Source: Pseudomonas fluorescens | Lineage (GTDB): Bacteria; Pseudomonadota; Gammaproteobacteria; Pseudomonadales; Pseudomonadaceae | NCBI RefSeq assembly: GCF_900636825.1 | Contig: NZ_LR134318.1 | Coordinates: 2,699,501-2,763,500 of the forward strand | Direction of reading: 5' to 3' | DNA length: 64,000 nucleotides | In this document: piece by piece, positions 46,816-56,389 of the stretch | How positions within the stretch are numbered: position 1 is the first letter of the stretch | How the letters are laid out: the number at the start of each line of letters is the position of its first letter | Program-made: the position numbers and the translations under genes | The notes under the pieces: model-generated | Database searches by the model: none | The model's input: the letters and a program-made list of their open reading frames with translations, nothing else | What the model was told of the DNA's origin: nothing

Positions 46816-49059
46816 TTATTCATCCCAATTTAGATTCTGCGCAAAGCCGATTGCGGTTGAGATATCCAGTGATATTGAAGCAAACGACTTCATCAATAAC
46901 GCATCCGGTAATGCCCAATCCCATTTTTCCCGCAGCATATTCTCTACATCTGCGAGAATCGAATCGAGATTGTTTGCATCCAGGTCACCTACATCCTTGA
47001 GTGCAGCCAGTGTCTGATGGATGTTGGCGTCAACCTCAATCGCCAAGCCCGCACACTCACACGAAAGACCCACATGATTGAGTAACAGGCGCAGCGCATC
47101 GTTGGCGAAATCACCCAGCCAGCTGATCAGATAGCATTTACCGCCAGCCTCAATGACGTAACGTTTACCAAGGCCCAGTGCGTTAAAAGACTTACGAGCC
47201 TCGTCGAGCAAAGCTTGGGCATCGCGATCAATGAACGGGCAGGGGGCAGGATCTGCCAGGACGGTTCGCATTTCTAGGCGCACGTTGTCATGCACCATCG
47301 CACCCAGACCATCGAACTGAGGAGGGGCGCCACCGCGTGCGGCAGAAACAGTGATGACCTTGGATTGGAGATCAACATTACGAACCTGCCACCTCCGGCC
47401 TCCGAAGATGATGCGTTGATCCTTGGTCAGCGGTCGGCTAACCGGTACTGAGCCAAGAGCTTTTCCATCACACACCAGGCGGAATTCCTCATCACTGGTA
47501 AATGCGCTGTAGAACTCATAGTGGTTGATCAGGCGCTCTCCAACTGTCCCTGGAAGCAACAATCCTGAGCTGTCCTGAACGATGAGTTCATGCTCCCCTA
47601 GAGACTTGAGCAGCTTGATGAAGTCTGACCTCTCGACGTTTTGGAATGCTCCTTCAGCGATGAGGCAATTCCAGAGATCAGCAGCGGAAGCGCCACCGCA
47701 CTGAGCAATTATGGAGAGGCATTGCTGAACGAGAGTGGAGGCATGAATGCCCTGAGCCCGGGGAGGTTCAAACCACCCTCCAATTAAAAGACGAACCATG
47801 GCAATGGTCTGAACTAATCCCTGGCGCAGCTGATCTGAAATGCTCGATCCATCTTTGAGTGGAGACTCCTTGCAGTAAACGCGCAAGATTGCGTTTTCCC
47901 CCGGGCGTCTGCCCGAACGGCCCAGTCTTTGGCGCAAGCTTGCCACCGATGGTGGGGCGCCAATTTGCACCACTGTCTTGATGCTGCCGATGTCTATTCC
48001 GAGTTCAAGCGTCGTGGTGCATATGGCAGATGCCGCCACATTACCCTCCTTGAGGGCATGCTCAGCTTGCTCCCGCAGGTCTTTCGAAAGGCTGCCGTGA
48101 TGAGGCCAGAATTCGTTGGGCACACCATCTTTCTCACAGCGTCGACGCAGTTGGTCTGCGTACCATTCAACCTGCTGCCGGCTGTTCGGAAAAATCAGAT
48201 TATTGCTGCCGCGTAATACCTTGTAGAGATGATCAGCGATCGCAAAGTCAGGGCTTGCTTTGTTTTCCGTCTCGTCTTCATCGCCTTCCAGGTCAGAAGG
48301 TTGGACGAGAGTTTTTTTGAGCTCGCTCATCGGCGGCTGGATGTAGCCGCGGATTTGCATCTGGAGCGTCTGGTTTGAGTTTTTGGACTCAATGACAGTC
48401 ACCCCGTCGACGCCTCCTGAACGCAGAAACTCTGACGCCAACGTCATATCGCCGAGTGTGGCCGAAAGCCCAACCCTGGGGAGTCGACGCCCGGCAACTA
48501 GCTCTACACGGCGCATCAGAGACTGAAGCTGTTTGCCTCGCTCACTTCCAATGAACGCATGCATTTCGTCCACGACGATATAGCGCAGATTTTGGAATAC
48601 CCCCGTAAGGCTGGAGCCTCGATTGACGAAGAGTGCCTCAAGGGATTCAGGCGTGATCAGTAGAACCCCTTCAGGTGACTTCAGGAAGCGATGTTTCTTG
48701 CTCGATGAAATGTCCCCATGCCAAGCCACTACGGGAATTCCAAGCTGCTCACAGAGGCGGCCTAACCTGTCCCATTGGTCATTAATCAAGGCCTTGAGCG
48801 GGCTGATGTACAACACCGAACCGGGCGTGTCGTTGCTGTTGAGTAAATTGGTAAGTATGGGGAGGAAGGCGGCCTCGGTTTTCCCCGCCGCGGTTGCTGC
48901 GGCGATAATGACATCCTGATCGGCATCGATCAGCACAGGCACAGCCCTTTCTTGGGCGTCGCGCAAGGACGTCCAGCCTTCAGCCCAAATCCATCGCTGG
49001 ATTCGGGATTCTAGCTGGTCGAAGCCCGATGATTCAGAGTGTGAAGGTGGCAAGTTCAT
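46816..49059 (-). CDS. DEAD/DEAH-box SF2 helicase, Lhr/BrxHI-like
   Basis: 747-residue helicase. Walker A AATAAGKTEA (residues about 54-63), motif Ib LYISPLKALINDQWDRL, motif II VVDEMHAF, motif III GLSATLGD, motif VI QRLGRSGRRPGE, then a winged-helix-like and C-terminal region (FGGRRWQVRNVDLQSKVITV) as in Lhr-type helicases. The ATG at 49059 (MNLPPSHSESSG) overlaps the ATPase gene by 26 bases; the frame to 49221 is only antisense overlap. Third gene of a TerB-ATPase-helicase operon. BrxHI-type helicases pair with BrxD in type 2 BREX; here the other BREX genes are absent. Confidence 0.93.
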   Translation of the reverse strand: MNLPPSHSESSGFDQLESRIQRWIWAEGWTSLRDAQERAVPVLIDADQDVIIAAATAAGKTEAAFLPILTNLLNSNDTPGSVLYISPLKALINDQWDRLGRLCEQLGIPVVAWHGDISSSKKHRFLKSPEGVLLITPESLEALFVNRGSSLTGVFQNLRYIVVDEMHAFIGSERGKQLQSLMRRVELVAGRRLPRVGLSATLGDMTLASEFLRSGGVDGVTVIESKNSNQTLQMQIRGYIQPPMSELKKTLVQPSDLEGDEDETENKASPDFAIADHLYKVLRGSNNLIFPNSRQQVEWYADQLRRRCEKDGVPNEFWPHHGSLSKDLREQAEHALKEGNVAASAICTTTLELGIDIGSIKTVVQIGAPPSVASLRQRLGRSGRRPGENAILRVYCKESPLKDGSSISDQLRQGLVQTIAMVRLLIGGWFEPPRAQGIHASTLVQQCLSIIAQCGGASAADLWNCLIAEGAFQNVERSDFIKLLKSLGEHELIVQDSSGLLLPGTVGERLINHYEFYSAFTSDEEFRLVCDGKALGSVPVSRPLTKDQRIIFGGRRWQVRNVDLQSKVITVSAARGGAPPQFDGLGAMVHDNVRLEMRTVLADPAPCPFIDRDAQALLDEARKSFNALGLGKRYVIEAGGKCYLISWLGDFANDALRLLLNHVGLSCECAGLAIEVDANIHQTLAALKDVGDLDANNLDSILADVENMLREKWDWALPDALLMKSFASISLDISTAIGFAQNLNWDE

Positions 49060-50329
49060 CGTCCGCGTCGACTTTTGTATCTTCGTCACCACCCAAGTCC
49101 TTCGCCACTTCGACAGCCCCAAGCAGGGTGCGCCAATCTGCTCCAGGGTTTTGCTCCAGGATAGCCAGCAGGTTGATGAAGGCAGTGATCGTCGTGCGCG
49201 GCGTACGGAAGTAAGCTTCACCTAGGCGCTGATTGCAGTGCGCCATGAATAACGGAAGCGCTTCGTCAGGCAGTAAATACTTTTCAGCATCGCCGCCGGC
49301 ATAGACGTGACGGAGCTTCTGAAGCAACACGTAGAAGTCTTCTGGTGTGAGGCTGGTGAGGCGTATGACCGGCCCCGAAAGATCCACCAGTCCTGATTTG
49401 GCAAACGAGTTTTCGGCTAGTCGCGATTGCAAGGCAGGGTAGCTAAACAGTCCTCGGCGAGTATCCATCAAAAATTCGGGGGTGCCACCCAGGACAAATC
49501 CAAGCCCCTCAGCGGATCCCTGCAATGAGTCATTAAGGATGCGCAGGATCTGCTCATAGTTTGCATTGCGTGCCTGTGTGTTGGCCAGTTTGTAGAGATT
49601 GACCAGTTCGTCGAGGCAGATCATCAGACCGCCAAAACCTGCGAGCCTGACAAATCTCGATAGCAGCTTGAGCTGATCGTAGACGGAGGCATCATCAATG
49701 ATGGTTCGTACACCCAGGGCCGCTCGGGCATCGGTCTTGGTAGTGAATTCGCCACGCAACCAACGAATCGCATCAGCCTTGAGTTGCTCGTTGCCTTCCT
49801 CGAAACCTCGGCAATAAGCTGCGATCACTTCAGCGAAATCATAGCCGTTGACCATCTCGGTCAGCTCGACCAAGTGAGCACGGATGACGGTCTCGCTGTC
49901 AGTGCCTGCCGCCTTGGCTTCGGTTTTGGCTTGGGAAATGAATTTCTCAACAATGCCTTGCATGGCCCCACCGTCGGGCTTTGTACGCGTCGACATGTTC
50001 TTGGCCAACTCGGAGTAAAGAGAACGTGCTTGTCCTCCAGTGGCATGTAGTCTGCGATCGGGGTTCAGGTCGGCATGCATGGTCACGAGCTTGCGCTCCA
50101 TGGCAATGGCTCGCACCAAGTTCAGAAAGAATGTTTTGCCTGCACCGTACTCACCAATCACGACACGAAATGCCGATCCGCTTTCGACGAGGCTATTGAC
50201 GTCCTTGATCAGTGCATCAAGTTCGCCTACCCGGCCCACCTGAATAAGATGTTGGCCAATACGAGGAACGACGCCGGCACGCAACGACTGAATGACCGCA
50301 TCGCGATCCTTTGCTCTGATAGTGCTCAT
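49034..50329 (-). CDS. BrxD-like ATP-binding protein (DUF2791 family)
   Basis: 431-residue P-loop ATPase. Walker A VVIGEYGAGKTFFLN (residues about 57-70), Walker B GGLMICLDELVNLYKL (about 233-248), a sensor-like ILRILNDSLQGSAEGLGFVL, and a winged-helix-like C terminus. The starting segment (GVVPRIGQHLIQVGRVGELD) matches the BREX ATP-binding domain family. Its ATG overlaps the TerB gene stop (ATGA, 50326-50329). Probably works with the helicase, perhaps loading it on DNA; inferred from gene pairing. Confidence 0.92.
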   Translation of the reverse strand: MSTIRAKDRDAVIQSLRAGVVPRIGQHLIQVGRVGELDALIKDVNSLVESGSAFRVVIGEYGAGKTFFLNLVRAIAMERKLVTMHADLNPDRRLHATGGQARSLYSELAKNMSTRTKPDGGAMQGIVEKFISQAKTEAKAAGTDSETVIRAHLVELTEMVNGYDFAEVIAAYCRGFEEGNEQLKADAIRWLRGEFTTKTDARAALGVRTIIDDASVYDQLKLLSRFVRLAGFGGLMICLDELVNLYKLANTQARNANYEQILRILNDSLQGSAEGLGFVLGGTPEFLMDTRRGLFSYPALQSRLAENSFAKSGLVDLSGPVIRLTSLTPEDFYVLLQKLRHVYAGGDAEKYLLPDEALPLFMAHCNQRLGEAYFRTPRTTITAFINLLAILEQNPGADWRTLLGAVEVAKDLGGDEDTKVDADDELATFTL

Positions 50330-52743
50330 AGGGCTAACTCTTCCAGAATGTCTGTATTGATCTCGATGGGGTCATCACCTTCGGTGACGGGCATGTCGAA
50401 TCGTTCAAAAGCCATGTCGTTGATTTGCTCCAGAGCTCCATCAAGCATCAGTTCCATGTCGCTGGCGGCGGCTTCAAGTTCGGAGCGGCTCCACTCGGGG
50501 CGTGAGATCAGCAAACGAAGGAATGCAGAGTGCTCCAAATCGAGACCGTCGACGTCCGCACTCGATTCTGGGGACGATTCTGCCCCTTCAACCAGCTGTT
50601 CCGGCTCCTCACCCTGGTTATCAGTGAAGATTTGGGCAAGGAGGGCGGAGACGTCAGCTGTTTCTCGTTGCAGCTCTGCAATCCGGTCGTGATCGAGCAC
50701 GAAGCCTTGATTCGCAGTGGCGGTGATAGGGGCGCCAGGCTCTGAGCGAGCAGTGCTGGCTGCTGGTTTAACGGACGCAATACTCGCTCCAGATGCCGCC
50801 CCGTGAAGATCGCTGTACAGCAACTGACTATCCAGCTGAAGCGCCTTGTAAACGCGCTCAAGAAGTTTCACTTCCGCTGGGCTGACGATGCCATCGGCTT
50901 GCGCCAAATGGGCCAGGAAACTGGCAATCGTGCGTTTGGCTTCGACCGTTAATGGATCAAGTTTTTTCTTCAGACTGGCGAGCGTTGGGGGTTGCTGGAT
51001 TTGAATTTGCAGGTGCGCTCTGAGTCGTTTGCGATGGGCCACACTTAGGTGGCTCCAGGAGTCGATGTGCTGAGCAAGCAGCGTGATTTCCTCGGTGGAG
51101 GTATCACCGTCTGCAGATGCCACCGCACTGGCAAGGTCAAGGGTCACCGAGGCCGCGTTGTAGGCTGCAGAAGCTCGCAGTGACCCGTCTTCAGGTTGAG
51201 TCACGAACAGCGCGATTTGATCTTCTGCCTTCGGGGTCTTGCTGCCGGCCAGTACGTCGGGTTCCATACCGATCTGAAGCGATTCAAGCGCGCGGGCCAG
51301 CGCGAGTACCTTATCCCGGGATAAGGCACCGGCGCTCCTGAACCGGCCTGCGAGTTCACCAAAACTTATGACAATCAGGTCGTCACCTATCCTGAACTGA
51401 AGCTCTTCCAATTCAGTACGGGCTGCCGCCGGCCAGAGCGTGACTGGGAGCTGCAAAAGGCCTTCAAGGGCTTCTGCGCTGTCAGGGTTTCGGCCCAAAT
51501 AGCGGCTGTAAGGTTCGAGATCGCTGGTGCATAGCTCAACTAGCAACTGCAGGCTTTTACGTGTCCCCGAGCTCGCCATGACATCTGGAAGATCACCCAA
51601 GCTAAGCGTGGGTGCGATCAGGACGGAAGAGGCCGGCCGGTAGCTGGTCTTAAGCTTGGTCTTATTCTGCGCCAAGGTAAGACCCGAAGCATGGGCATTT
51701 GCGTATTTGAGTTTGAACAGTCTCGAAAAGACCTCCTTACAGCGCGTCACTGGCGTGCGTTTACTAATGTTGGGGTCAGCCAGTGCCCAGGCTAATGCCC
51801 AGTCTGCATTAAGGGGGTGCTTTTTGGAGGCGTGTTGGCCTAGGCCTACGCGTAGCGGCAGTGGCATCTCGTAGCTGTAAGCGGCAACGCTGGGAGGCGG
51901 GCCGAGGTAGAGGTCTGGATCCACCGTGGTGTTACTTAAATATTCCAGAAAGCCTTCTGCATACCCCCTGAATGACCTGTTGTCCCCATAGATACTCAGC
52001 AATCGTTGGACTTCTTTGACGATCAGAGGAATCTCAATCTTCAACTGCGGATCGCTTACGGCATCAACGAGAGCCCGCCGCTCAAGGCCATAGAAAAACA
52101 AAAAGACATACCCGGTGTCTGCCAGTGGATCACGACGTCCGCTCTCAAGCCACTGCAGGTATCCGCGCCGAGCCTCTGGCGAGATGGAATGAAAACTCGG
52201 CCAATAGGACATCAACCGCTCTTCGATGTCGACGTACGACTTGGCTATCGGCAGTTTTGGATTGATCAGTGACGGCTCTTGTGCATCGTATCGACCCAAC
52301 GCACTTCCTACATAGAGCATTCCGCCGGGGAGTGAAAAACCAGACACAGTGACCGATTCGCCCGCCGGCACCCAGCGAGTATCGGATTTTTGTTTGCTTG
52401 CATCTGGAATCTTAAAGGAAGGAGAAGGTGGGGAGTCGAGTTGGACGGTATAAAATTCGGAGGTTTCTTCAGACGTATTGCTCAACGAAACCTCATGCAT
52501 GGAGAAGGTTACGTCTTTGCTTCGCGCCTCGCGCAGGTGCGTTGTCACTGAAGCAGACTTTTGCAGCTGTTCAAGCTGTCGTTTAGAGCGAGTGGCTAAA
52601 AACCACATAATGGCACCGATGCACGCGACGACGCCAACAGCGATCCAGGCGTTCTTCGGGATCGAAGCGAGTGCACCAAAAGTCAGTGCCATAATAATCA
52701 GAATGCCGGTGCCGCTGGAGTTTTTTGCCTTCTTCCTTGCCAT
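50326..52743 (-). CDS. Membrane-anchored TerB-N/TerB-C domain protein
   Basis: 805 residues. Two N-terminal membrane segments (about 12-52: GILIIMALTFGALASIP and NAWIAVGVVACIGAIMWFLA). A TerB-N domain follows (about 140-350: WVPAGESVTVSGFSLPGGML, YWPSFHSISPEARRGYLQWL). A TerB-like acid pair AVASADGDTSTEEITLL and FLAHLAQADGIVSPAEVKLL (about 500-640) contains the Asp-rich metal sites of the family. A TerB-C-like end follows (EHSAFLRLLISRPEWSRSEL). First gene of the operon; no gene in the 525 bases upstream. TerB proteins link membrane stress sensing to ATP-dependent nucleic-acid machines. Confidence 0.92.
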   Translation of the reverse strand: MARKKAKNSSGTGILIIMALTFGALASIPKNAWIAVGVVACIGAIMWFLATRSKRQLEQLQKSASVTTHLREARSKDVTFSMHEVSLSNTSEETSEFYTVQLDSPPSPSFKIPDASKQKSDTRWVPAGESVTVSGFSLPGGMLYVGSALGRYDAQEPSLINPKLPIAKSYVDIEERLMSYWPSFHSISPEARRGYLQWLESGRRDPLADTGYVFLFFYGLERRALVDAVSDPQLKIEIPLIVKEVQRLLSIYGDNRSFRGYAEGFLEYLSNTTVDPDLYLGPPPSVAAYSYEMPLPLRVGLGQHASKKHPLNADWALAWALADPNISKRTPVTRCKEVFSRLFKLKYANAHASGLTLAQNKTKLKTSYRPASSVLIAPTLSLGDLPDVMASSGTRKSLQLLVELCTSDLEPYSRYLGRNPDSAEALEGLLQLPVTLWPAAARTELEELQFRIGDDLIVISFGELAGRFRSAGALSRDKVLALARALESLQIGMEPDVLAGSKTPKAEDQIALFVTQPEDGSLRASAAYNAASVTLDLASAVASADGDTSTEEITLLAQHIDSWSHLSVAHRKRLRAHLQIQIQQPPTLASLKKKLDPLTVEAKRTIASFLAHLAQADGIVSPAEVKLLERVYKALQLDSQLLYSDLHGAASGASIASVKPAASTARSEPGAPITATANQGFVLDHDRIAELQRETADVSALLAQIFTDNQGEEPEQLVEGAESSPESSADVDGLDLEHSAFLRLLISRPEWSRSELEAAASDMELMLDGALEQINDMAFERFDMPVTEGDDPIEINTDILEELAL

Positions 52744-53217
52744 GAGTCATTTCAACCTTGAAAGATGGGGGCTGGCGCAATGGCAGTATCCGACAATTAA
52801 ATGGCTTGAGCTATGGCGCCCGCAGAGCTATTGATCGGAAAAATGCCTTCTAGATGTACACCAAAGAAGCACCGTCGATGATGCTGGTTGCATATACGAA
52901 CTGATCGAGCTATAGCTCATAACCACTGAGAGCGCCCACGTCCGGAGTTCTGAGCTCTCGAAAAAATAGTCCGAATTGCGAGACATCAACACTATTCATC
53001 ACTCCCCATCAATTCCTTAAGCGCGGGCTGAAAGACACTATGGATCAGCGAGCTTCAAAGTCGCTCACCTTGATCGTCCACTGGATATTATGAGGAGGAG
53101 GGTGGAATCGAAGGCCGTTTTCGATCTTATCGGCCAACTGGAGCGGGGGGCTTGTGTGAGATTCGATAGGCGACTTGTTGGGTTGCGGAGCTAAAGCTAG
53201 CTTGGCTATCGCTCCTT
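52744..53217. other. Upstream region of TerB operon with duplicated segment
   Basis: About 475 bases without a gene. Holds the operon promoter (not resolved). The stretch about 53095-53150 (GGTGGAATCGAAGGCCGTTT, ACTGGAGCGGGGGGC) recurs at about 58588-58645, so it is part of the island duplications. Confidence 0.45.
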
Positions 53218-53231
53218 CGGGCTTAAGCCCG
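53218..53231 (-). repeat. GC hairpin repeat, copy 2
   Basis: CGGGCTTAAGCCCG with the flanks GCTCCTT and GGCTCGA, about 35 bases past the end of the broken exonuclease frame. Confidence 0.75.
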
Positions 53232-53265
53232 GCTCGACCCAAAGTCTTCTCATGCCCAAGGCGAA

Positions 53266-53739
53266 TTACTCCACTGCCTGCCATGATGCGCCCTCAAACA
53301 GGGAGGGGCACACGGTGAATCCAGCATCGCACTCTAGCTGCCCAGTATCATAATCAACCCAGGACGCCCAAGCAGCGTTTGGATATCGCCCAATAAACGC
53401 TCCCAGCTCCTGGCCAACCTCCGCATAGGTTCCTGCACTGTCCAGATCTGCTTGTTGAAGGATGTCAGCCCTTTGCAGAAGTCGGTGAGGACAGGATTGA
53501 TCTGCGGTCGAACGAAACGCTGGAGCTCATCGACGACTTCGAGCGTTTCCAGATCGATCACCACCATGCCAATTTTCGATGGTTTCCATCTGATCGGGAA
53601 CGACAACGAGCGGCCTTGGTGATTCCGAGTCATCAACCTCATCACAGGTTGCCTCAAGGTCAACGCAATAAAGGTAGCGGTATGGCGCGAGGAGGTTTGG
53701 GATTGCTTGAAGGTGATGAAGCTTTGCTTGAATGCTCAT
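53266..53739 (-). pseudogene. DEDDh exonuclease, copy 2, frameshifted and truncated
   Basis: Starts MSIQAKLHHLQAIPNLLAPY with motif I (YCVDLEATCDEV). A frameshift after PDQMETIE moves to IGMVVIDLETLEVVDELQRF, and a second near 53462 moves to ADLDSAGTYAEVGQELGAFI. Motif II reads WVDYDTGQLECD. Similarity ends near 53285, so motif III (His, Asp) is gone. Dead by any measure. It sits downstream of the small charged protein at 53870. Confidence 0.85.
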
Positions 53740-53869
53740 TGCATGGATGCCTAGTTTTGATCTTTCCATCCTATTCTTCGATCATGATTTTCATAGGTGG
53801 GTTTTCACGTGTGATCTCCGCTGCTATGAGCCGGCAAGCGTTCCCGCCTGTAGATTCTCAGTGGCACGT

Positions 53870-54151
53870 TTACAGAACCGGATAATCATCAAGCTTAAGG
53901 CTCGGAGCGCCTCCATCCACCGGCTCGCGCTTAGGCGTGTGTATCACTCCAGCTTCAGCATCTACACGCATCTGCTCGAGCTCTTTGTGAAATGCCTTGT
54001 CCTGGACGGTAGGCTTAATGGTGTATGGTTTTCGTTCTGGTTCAGGCTTGGCTGCATAAGTCGTTAACGCGTCTGGGTCGTGCTGTAGCTTTTCTTGGAC
54101 TTGCGATTCCAGCAACGCACGGAGGGCGTCTTTATCGGGACGGCTAAGCAT
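53870..54151 (-). CDS. Small charged protein (RPDKDALRA family), copy 1
   Basis: 93-residue acidic/basic protein, MLSRPDKDALRALLESQVQE to DGGAPSLKLDDYPVL, with FHKELEQMRVDAEAGVI in the middle. AGGAG is seven bases before the ATG at 54151. Almost identical to the copy at 59778. Predicted helical, unrecognised. Downstream of the membrane protein gene on the same strand, 116 bases away. Confidence 0.75.
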   Translation of the reverse strand: MLSRPDKDALRALLESQVQEKLQHDPDALTTYAAKPEPERKPYTIKPTVQDKAFHKELEQMRVDAEAGVIHTPKREPVDGGAPSLKLDDYPVL

Positions 54152-54267
54152 TTCTGTACTCCTAATTGGCAGCCAGCGATTGGCTCGTCGGATGATGAAA
54201 GATGGCGCGTCCAAGCCTTGGCGAAGCTCGGGTAGCGGTCTGGTTGCTGGACTCTCTTTTGTTTTGT

Positions 54268-55385
54268 CTAGGTCTTTGACGCCTTCACTGTCTTCTCCGG
54301 CATCGGTTTCGTGGTCTTGGCGTCCAACAGCAGGCACGCTCGGGTCACCACTGGCCAATCTAGTAATTCGGTGGGCGCAAGCGACTTGGGACAAAGCAGG
54401 AGGAGGTCACCGAGGGTAAACAAAGGAAATGCCTCGACGACTGGATAACCTCTAAGCGTTCTGACTTCCCCCCACCGCGAATCGAAATCTTCGGCAGCAT
54501 AGGTGTCCTTGATGATGTATGACGAAACCTCAAGGCTCTTGATGCCGATGATTTTTGCGGCTTGATCGACCACCTTCGGTATGGTCGCAGGGGCAAAGTA
54601 AAGCGCGCTTGCCACCACCAGCATCATTCCACCCAATGTATAGCGTGTACGCGGCCACAGCCCATCTTTACAGATGTAAAAGGCTGCAGCCGGTAGGAGA
54701 CTGAGTCCCGATACGGTCACGCAGATACCAGCAAATTTGTACAGTTCGTACCTGTCTGCGGGCCACGGGTAGGTTTTGATGAGGAGGAGCATTGGAAACA
54801 TTGCAGACAGTGCCGTCCCCCACACCGTCCCGATCAGGCCAATGACTGTTGCCATCCATTTATTTTTCGCATTCTGAGCCGGTGAAGCTTGATTAGCGGT
54901 GTCCCTTACTGTTGCCCAGAATTTTGGTATCAAAAGCATCACCAGAGAGGCAATGATGACAGTCACCGCTGAGAAGGTAACTACGAAAAAAACACTTGCG
55001 CGTTGGCGAATAACTACCGACCACACCATCGCTGCGATGCCTGCTAATGAGGGAAGTATCAGCATCAACGCCATGAACGAGGGGTTATTTTTGAAGGGGG
55101 TCAACGCCGCTGCATAGAACGCCGAAGTGACCATTAGGCTCGCTAGATACAGCACCAGCATAAGTGTGGAAATGACAATCCACGGGAGCAGGGCGCTGGT
55201 GTTCCCCAATGCAGGCTTAACAGGTTTGGATATCCAATCGCGTGTAGATAGGTGTACAAAACAAAGAACGTAAGGATAAAACCGAGGCCTGTCAGGGCGG
55301 CGCCGGCGGTAACCAATTGGCTGGCATTAGCTTTCACGGTCTGTTTGACTAAGTCTGTGAACGGTATTTCTGAATGAGCAGTCAT
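54268..55385 (-). pseudogene. Polytopic membrane protein, split by a frameshift
   Basis: Reading from 55385: MTAHSEIPFTDLVKQTVKAN, a first membrane segment (LTGLGFILTFFVLYTYLHAI) and GYPNLL, then the frame is lost. A second frame from about 55215 continues KPALGNTSALLPWIVIST with about six more membrane segments (LILPSLAGIAAMVWSVV, FFVVTFSAVTVIIASLVML, MATVIGLIGTVWGTALSAM and others) and a soluble C-terminal tail (DFDSRWGEVRTLRGYPVVEA). One base is probably missing near 55216-55222. Unrecognised; seven membrane segments plus a tail might suit an immunity or sensor protein. Confidence 0.7.
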
Positions 55386-55500
55386 TGGGGATCAGTCCCT
55401 TGCGGATATAGTTCATCATGTGAGCGGAAACGGCTGCCCCCCTCTAATCTAAGGCGGCGATACTTGGCTTAGGTAAAACATCGAAGGGCTAAGACAGCCG

Positions 55501-56389
55501 TCAGATACGATCAATAGCTGCTGCGTAATCAAAATCTGCGGTAACTCCATCCGCCTGCACCACTTGAAGCCGGTGTATGAGTTCTCCAGGCACGACCCAG
55601 AACTGCACCGCAGGTGAAGCCGGTTGAGTCGTATCCCATATCAACCTGAGCTTTTCGACCGCTGTAGGATGAGCCAGCAAACCGTAGGGTAACTGTGATA
55701 GATAAATGCGCAACCTGGTCTTGATCGAATCGAGAATGGTAGTGATGTGGGCCAAGTAAAAAAGGGCCATCTCCAATAATCATGTCCATTTGAATCTTGG
55801 GGGCTCGATGGAGTTCTTTGATTTCTGTATGCTCTCTCAGACGATTCCAGAGGGTATATCCTCTCTCGACATAGTGCTTGATCCACCTTGTCTCGGCAGC
55901 TAATGCGGCTTCTTTGGACTCGCAGAATTCTATTGCTTTGAATGCCGGCATCTGATTCTTGGCAAGAATCTGCGGAACTTTAGCTGCGGCCCGTTTCGTT
56001 CTCGCGTTTGCCGTTCTCAGGTGGGCTTGCTGACGGCGAGGAAAGTGCCTCGTTTCGCCAACATAGAAGGGTTCTTCCGTTTCTGGGTCAATGATGGCGT
56101 AGACGATGATTCGCTTCGAGCGCTCACCGTTCAGCGCTGCTTTAAGTGCGACATCGCCTGGTGCCTTAGCTATCATTTCGGTATCAAAGTGGTAGATCGG
56201 CGAATGAAGGGAGTGCGGGTGACGCGTGTTCTGCCGGTACCATTCCTCGGCGAGTGCAAGCGACCTGAAGGCACGATGATCAGCGCCAGGGAAATGGTTG
56301 ATAGCAAGGCGGGCTCCATCATCCCATTTGTCGAAAATACCGGTCTGACGTCCATGCACAACTGCATAAAAGCGAGGTTTCTTTGCCAT
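55501..56389 (-). pseudogene. Viroplasmin-like + GIY-YIG nuclease, copy 2, frameshifted
   Basis: From ATG 56389: MAKKPRFYAVVHGRQTGIFD, PGADHRAFRSLALAEEWY (Cauli_VI-like), then GIY-YIG (IIVYAIIDPETEEPFYVGET, FPRRQQAHLRT, AAETRWIKHYVERG) and GPHHYHSRFD, after which the frame is lost. Another frame continues SIKTRLRIYLSQLPYGLLAH, FWVVPGELIHRLQVVQADGV and DFDYAAAIDRI to a stop at 55501. Two bases appear lost (or one gained) near 55722-55728. The nuclease domain is intact; the third domain is disrupted. Confidence 0.82.

Noticed and set aside
49059..49221. N-terminal extension of the helicase frame
   Set aside because: It is antisense-free overlap with the ATPase gene and contains no helicase similarity; the ATG at 49059 is the better start.
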